Shown here: piece by piece, positions 61,406 through 64,000 of the stretch
Position numbering within the stretch: the first letter of the stretch is position 1
How the letters are laid out: every line of letters starts with the position of its first letter
Assembly: GCA_963629305.1 (NCBI GenBank)
Contig: CAVGIJ010000004.1
Span: 32,560-96,559 of the forward strand
Length of the DNA stretch: 64,000 nucleotides
Direction: 5' to 3'
Origin: UBA1227 sp963629305
GTDB taxonomy: Bacteria > Bacillota > Clostridia > Oscillospirales > Acutalibacteraceae
The notes under the pieces: generated by a model
What the model was told of the DNA's origin: nothing
Database searches by the model: none
Seen by the model: the letters and a program-made list of their open reading frames with translations, nothing else
Position numbers and translations under genes: made by a program

Positions 61406-62078
61406 AAGGTTTAAAAATAAAGAAAGACACAATGATTACGACGGCAACTATAGCCGCGATAAGGATTGGCTTTAGCGACGGTGTATCGTCTTTGGGGGCT
61501 ATAGATTCTTTTGTTGTATTTTCACCCGTTGTGAGAGCGTCGGGACTTGCCGGTGAATTTGATTCAAACTCCATTATATTGTCTTTAAGATAGTTTAAAA
61601 CGGCATTTTCTTCTGTCTTTTCCGATTCTCCCGTAGAAAAGTTCAGTACATATGATTTGTCGAGGCTTGTGCCGTCCTTTGATTTTAGTGAGTCCTCTAT
61701 AACAATAAAGTATTTTTCGTTTGCGGCAAGGGTTTTCTTTGGAGTTATGAAAATCTGCCTCTTGTATGATGTCTGTACCTGTGTGTCCGGGAAAGTTACC
61801 TTTATGGGAACAGGTTCGTTATTTTTATCAAGCAAGTGAACAGATTCGGCGTTTGATTTTAAGTACTGCAGATCACAGACATTTTTGTTAAAATCAAGTT
61901 CAACGGTTACATTTCTTGAAATATCGGTGTCGTCGGAGACTACAGATGATTTTGACAGCGTAAGCGTAAGCCCGTTGTCCTCAAGAGCGGATACATTGAT
62001 GTATACTCCGGAAACGGCGAGCAGTGAAACAGCAACTATCAGAGAAAATGCAAATATATTTTTAATTATGTTTTTCAT
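61380..62078 (-). CDS. Anchored secreted protein with Ig-like domain
   Basis: A 232-residue protein: signal peptide (ending VSAL, about 31), an SbsA/Big_5-like Ig domain (about 34-150, KSSVVSDDTDISRNVTVELDFNKNV with ITPKKTLAANEKYFIVIEDSL), an acidic Thr/Ser linker and a C-terminal helix (ILIAAIVAVVIIVSFFIF) with a Lys-rich tail that holds it in the membrane. Its 3' end overlaps the transglutaminase gene by 26 bases on the opposite strand. A possible membrane-side substrate or partner of that enzyme, by location only. Confidence 0.78.
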   Translation of the reverse strand: MKNIIKNIFAFSLIVAVSLLAVSGVYINVSALEDNGLTLTLSKSSVVSDDTDISRNVTVELDFNKNVCDLQYLKSNAESVHLLDKNNEPVPIKVTFPDTQVQTSYKRQIFITPKKTLAANEKYFIVIEDSLKSKDGTSLDKSYVLNFSTGESEKTEENAVLNYLKDNIMEFESNSPASPDALTTGENTTKESIAPKDDTPSLKPILIAAIVAVVIIVSFFIFKPSKKSSDDK

Positions 62079-62127
62079 ATGAAAATTCCTTTTTTGTTTA
62101 TTCTATCATAACTGAGGAGAGAATACG

Positions 62128-64000
62128 ATGACAAGTTTGAAAAAAAGGGTTACAAGCCTTATAATTGCGTTTGTAATAATCACTTCTACGTCGGTTCCCG
62201 CACTTGCGAGCGTGTGGGCTTTCGGTGCGACCGGGAGCGGAAACAATCCGTTCAATCCAAGGGGTTATTATCTCAAAACCAAAGACGGCACGAGCCATTG
62301 GTTAAGCAGTAAGTTCATCACTCCGACAGAGGGGTACGAAAAAAACGAGGAACTGGGCAGAGGGGTTATGTATACCGGAACAGTCAGCGGTCTTGACTAT
62401 GTTGAGGCTGATGATATTGACAGACTTTTTGTTTCAACGGACAGAAATCCTACGCCGGGTTATAAATATCTTGTGGGTTACAGTAAGGACGGTAAATCAA
62501 GTCCGTTCAAGAAAATTTCCGGATTTTCAGATGTGATAAAAACTCCGGGAAGAAACAATCCGGCAAATGCCGATCCGGACGGAGGCCAGGGATGGTGCAT
62601 ACCGATTGATCTTGAATTTGCACCCGGTACGTACTACGAATTTGCATTTCTTCGCGGTATGCAGGCAAACAACGGAACGACATGTGTGCTTGATGAGGAA
62701 AACAGAGGATACCTCAAGGTGCCTCTTACCGCCGATGAGCAAAAATGGTTCAACCTTTATAAAAATGAAGAATATCAGTACATAAGTGATTATACAAAAA
62801 ATGATGACGGAACATATGAGTTGACATTTGTTCCGATGCGCTACAGTATTCAGACCTACGCTGATATGACCGAATGGGAGACAGCGGCAGCAAATGCCGA
62901 AGCTTTTCTAAGCAGTGTTACACAGGCGGATTATGACAGCGGGAGATACATAAAAAGTAAGGTCGAAAATCTTCGTGCGGTTTTAAATCAACTAAACGCG
63001 GAGGGGACAACGGTAAAGAAAACTTTGCAAAAGGAAGCTGACAAGTCGCAGGAAACAATGGTGGCAAAGCTCAACACTGCTTTATCAAAGGCAATGGACA
63101 AAACTATAGATACTGATTTTACAGCCTACAACAAGGCTTTGTCTGAGGCAAAGGCACTATACGAAAAGGTGAAAAACAATACCGGAACAAAGATTGGAAA
63201 CTACGGTGTGAATGAAGTAAAGAATCTTGCCGATGTAATCTCTCATGCCGAAAATACCGTTACACAGACAAGCACACAAGACGCTGTTGACGCAGAAACA
63301 TCGTCACTTAATAATGCGATTGCATTGGTTAAAAAATCACTTGTAACAGAAGATCAATTGGTGTTCTATGATAAGGCTACCGGTATATATGTAACTGTTC
63401 CGAAAGGTTCTGTACCGCCAGGAACAACCCTTTATGTAGGTGAAATTGAAAGCTCATCAATAATTTATTCACAGGTGAAGAAGTCGCTCAAATCAGATCC
63501 GAAAAGCATGACTGCATATGAAATAAAGTTTTTCAAGGGTGATGAGGTCGTAGTGCCGTCCGGTACGGCAAAGATACAAATACCTGTTCTCAGCACTATG
63601 ACTGCGGCGAATACATCTGTAGGATATGTCAGCGGAACAGGTGAAAAGATTTCAACAAAAATTATTTCATCATCTCTTGCAAACGAAACTCAGATGTTCA
63701 GTACCGACAGTATGGGTACATTTGTTGTCATAGAATTTATGAACGTCACAGATAAGGCGAAAAACGGCGCTTCTTCTACAACACAGATGCTTGTCAAAAC
63801 AAATGAGATTCAGAATGAAAAAACTGAGAATGAGATGAAGGAAGAAGAGCAGAAGCAACAAGAACTTAAAAATCCGGAACTTTCCGATAAGAAAAGGAAA
63901 AACGAGAATAGTAAAGGCTTTTCACTTGACAGCATTAAACGTCAGACAGATGAAGATGATATAATCCTTGTAGCAGGAGGCTCTGCGAGCCTCGGTATGT
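62128..64000 (+). CDS. Secreted coiled surface protein (partial, runs off right edge)
   Basis: Open frame without a stop from ATG 62128 to the window end, at least 624 residues. GAGGAG lies upstream. A signal peptide (KKRVTSLIIAFVIITSTSVPALAS) leads to a unique N-terminal domain (about 30-240), a FIVAR-like helical region (about 255-420, EAFLSSVTQADYDSGRYIKS then repeated AKxLYEKVKN/ADVISHAENTV elements), a beta domain (about 425-560) and a highly charged KEEEQKQQELKNPE stretch. The last seen residues turn hydrophobic (IILVAGGSASLGM), perhaps a terminal anchor. No family named with certainty. Confidence 0.8.
   Translation, partial: MTSLKKRVTSLIIAFVIITSTSVPALASVWAFGATGSGNNPFNPRGYYLKTKDGTSHWLSSKFITPTEGYEKNEELGRGVMYTGTVSGLDYVEADDIDRLFVSTDRNPTPGYKYLVGYSKDGKSSPFKKISGFSDVIKTPGRNNPANADPDGGQGWCIPIDLEFAPGTYYEFAFLRGMQANNGTTCVLDEENRGYLKVPLTADEQKWFNLYKNEEYQYISDYTKNDDGTYELTFVPMRYSIQTYADMTEWETAAANAEAFLSSVTQADYDSGRYIKSKVENLRAVLNQLNAEGTTVKKTLQKEADKSQETMVAKLNTALSKAMDKTIDTDFTAYNKALSEAKALYEKVKNNTGTKIGNYGVNEVKNLADVISHAENTVTQTSTQDAVDAETSSLNNAIALVKKSLVTEDQLVFYDKATGIYVTVPKGSVPPGTTLYVGEIESSSIIYSQVKKSLKSDPKSMTAYEIKFFKGDEVVVPSGTAKIQIPVLSTMTAANTSVGYVSGTGEKISTKIISSSLANETQMFSTDSMGTFVVIEFMNVTDKAKNGASSTTQMLVKTNEIQNEKTENEMKEEEQKQQELKNPELSDKKRKNENSKGFSLDSIKRQTDEDDIILVAGGSASLGM

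Noticed and set aside
1..64000. CRISPR arrays, insertion sequences or prophage genes
   Set aside because: No spaced direct repeats, transposase, integrase or phage structural genes were recognised; the only tandem repeats are inside coding genes.

Overview
The window reads as a chromosome segment of a low- to mid-GC anaerobic Firmicute, most likely a gut-type Clostridia (Eubacteriales/Oscillospirales-like). This rests on sigma-A promoters and AGGAGG ribosome sites, a complete Rnf complex, the McsA/McsB pair, MurA/RlmH/WalJ-type housekeeping genes, DegV, and secreted proteins ending in 20-residue cell-wall-binding repeats. No phage, transposon or CRISPR array was seen. Species cannot be named from the sequence.

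Layout. 1-7.3 kb: amino-acid ABC ATPase, alpha/beta hydrolase, two serine tRNAs, an OmpR/histidine-kinase pair, an unlisted 51-residue repeat peptide, a zinc peptidase, galactose mutarotase, a PC4-like protein and a MOSC protein. 7.4-12 kb (minus): an operon degV-pgk-tpiA-gpmI. 12-19.3 kb (minus): trmL, a broken polysaccharide deacetylase, then valS-trkA-trkA-trkH and a KdpD-like sensor that stops before its ATPase domain. 19.4-26.4 kb (plus): asnB, an aspartate racemase-like enzyme, an RluA pseudouridine synthase, murA, a WalJ-like MBL hydrolase, rlmH and a Thr/Glu-rich membrane protein. 26.5-35.5 kb: two paralogous lipoproteins, an AEC transporter, a MarR/flavin-reductase unit, a D-aminoacylase, serA and serC. 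35.7-43.3 kb (minus): a nine-gene unit apbE-nusG_II-Gx-rnfCDGEAB. 43.5-48.9 kb: a 30-residue membrane miniprotein, mcsA-mcsB, a family 2 glycosyltransferase, pckA and a small gene under a palindromic promoter. 48.9-64 kb (plus): a probable structured RNA, two giant secreted wall-binding proteins, a MoxR-DUF58-transglutaminase cassette, a convergent anchored Ig-like protein and a secreted protein running off the right edge.

How parts fit. The Rnf unit carries the flavin transferase (ApbE) that should attach FMN to RnfG and RnfD, so it looks self-contained for flavinylation. The glycolytic operon, PckA and GalM give central carbon flux. SerC/SerA make serine. The potassium unit pairs a TrkH channel with two split TrkA gating proteins. 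The right end is a surface module in which wall-binding proteins sit next to a MoxR/DUF58/transglutaminase set; a functional link is inference.

Main items for a second look: the 49027-49234 RNA with a consensus promoter and perfect terminator; the surface/transglutaminase module; McsB with changed nucleotide-binding arginines; the truncated KdpD-like sensor and a stray kinase C-terminus; the KEG-repeat peptide; and several promoter-overlapping palindromes.
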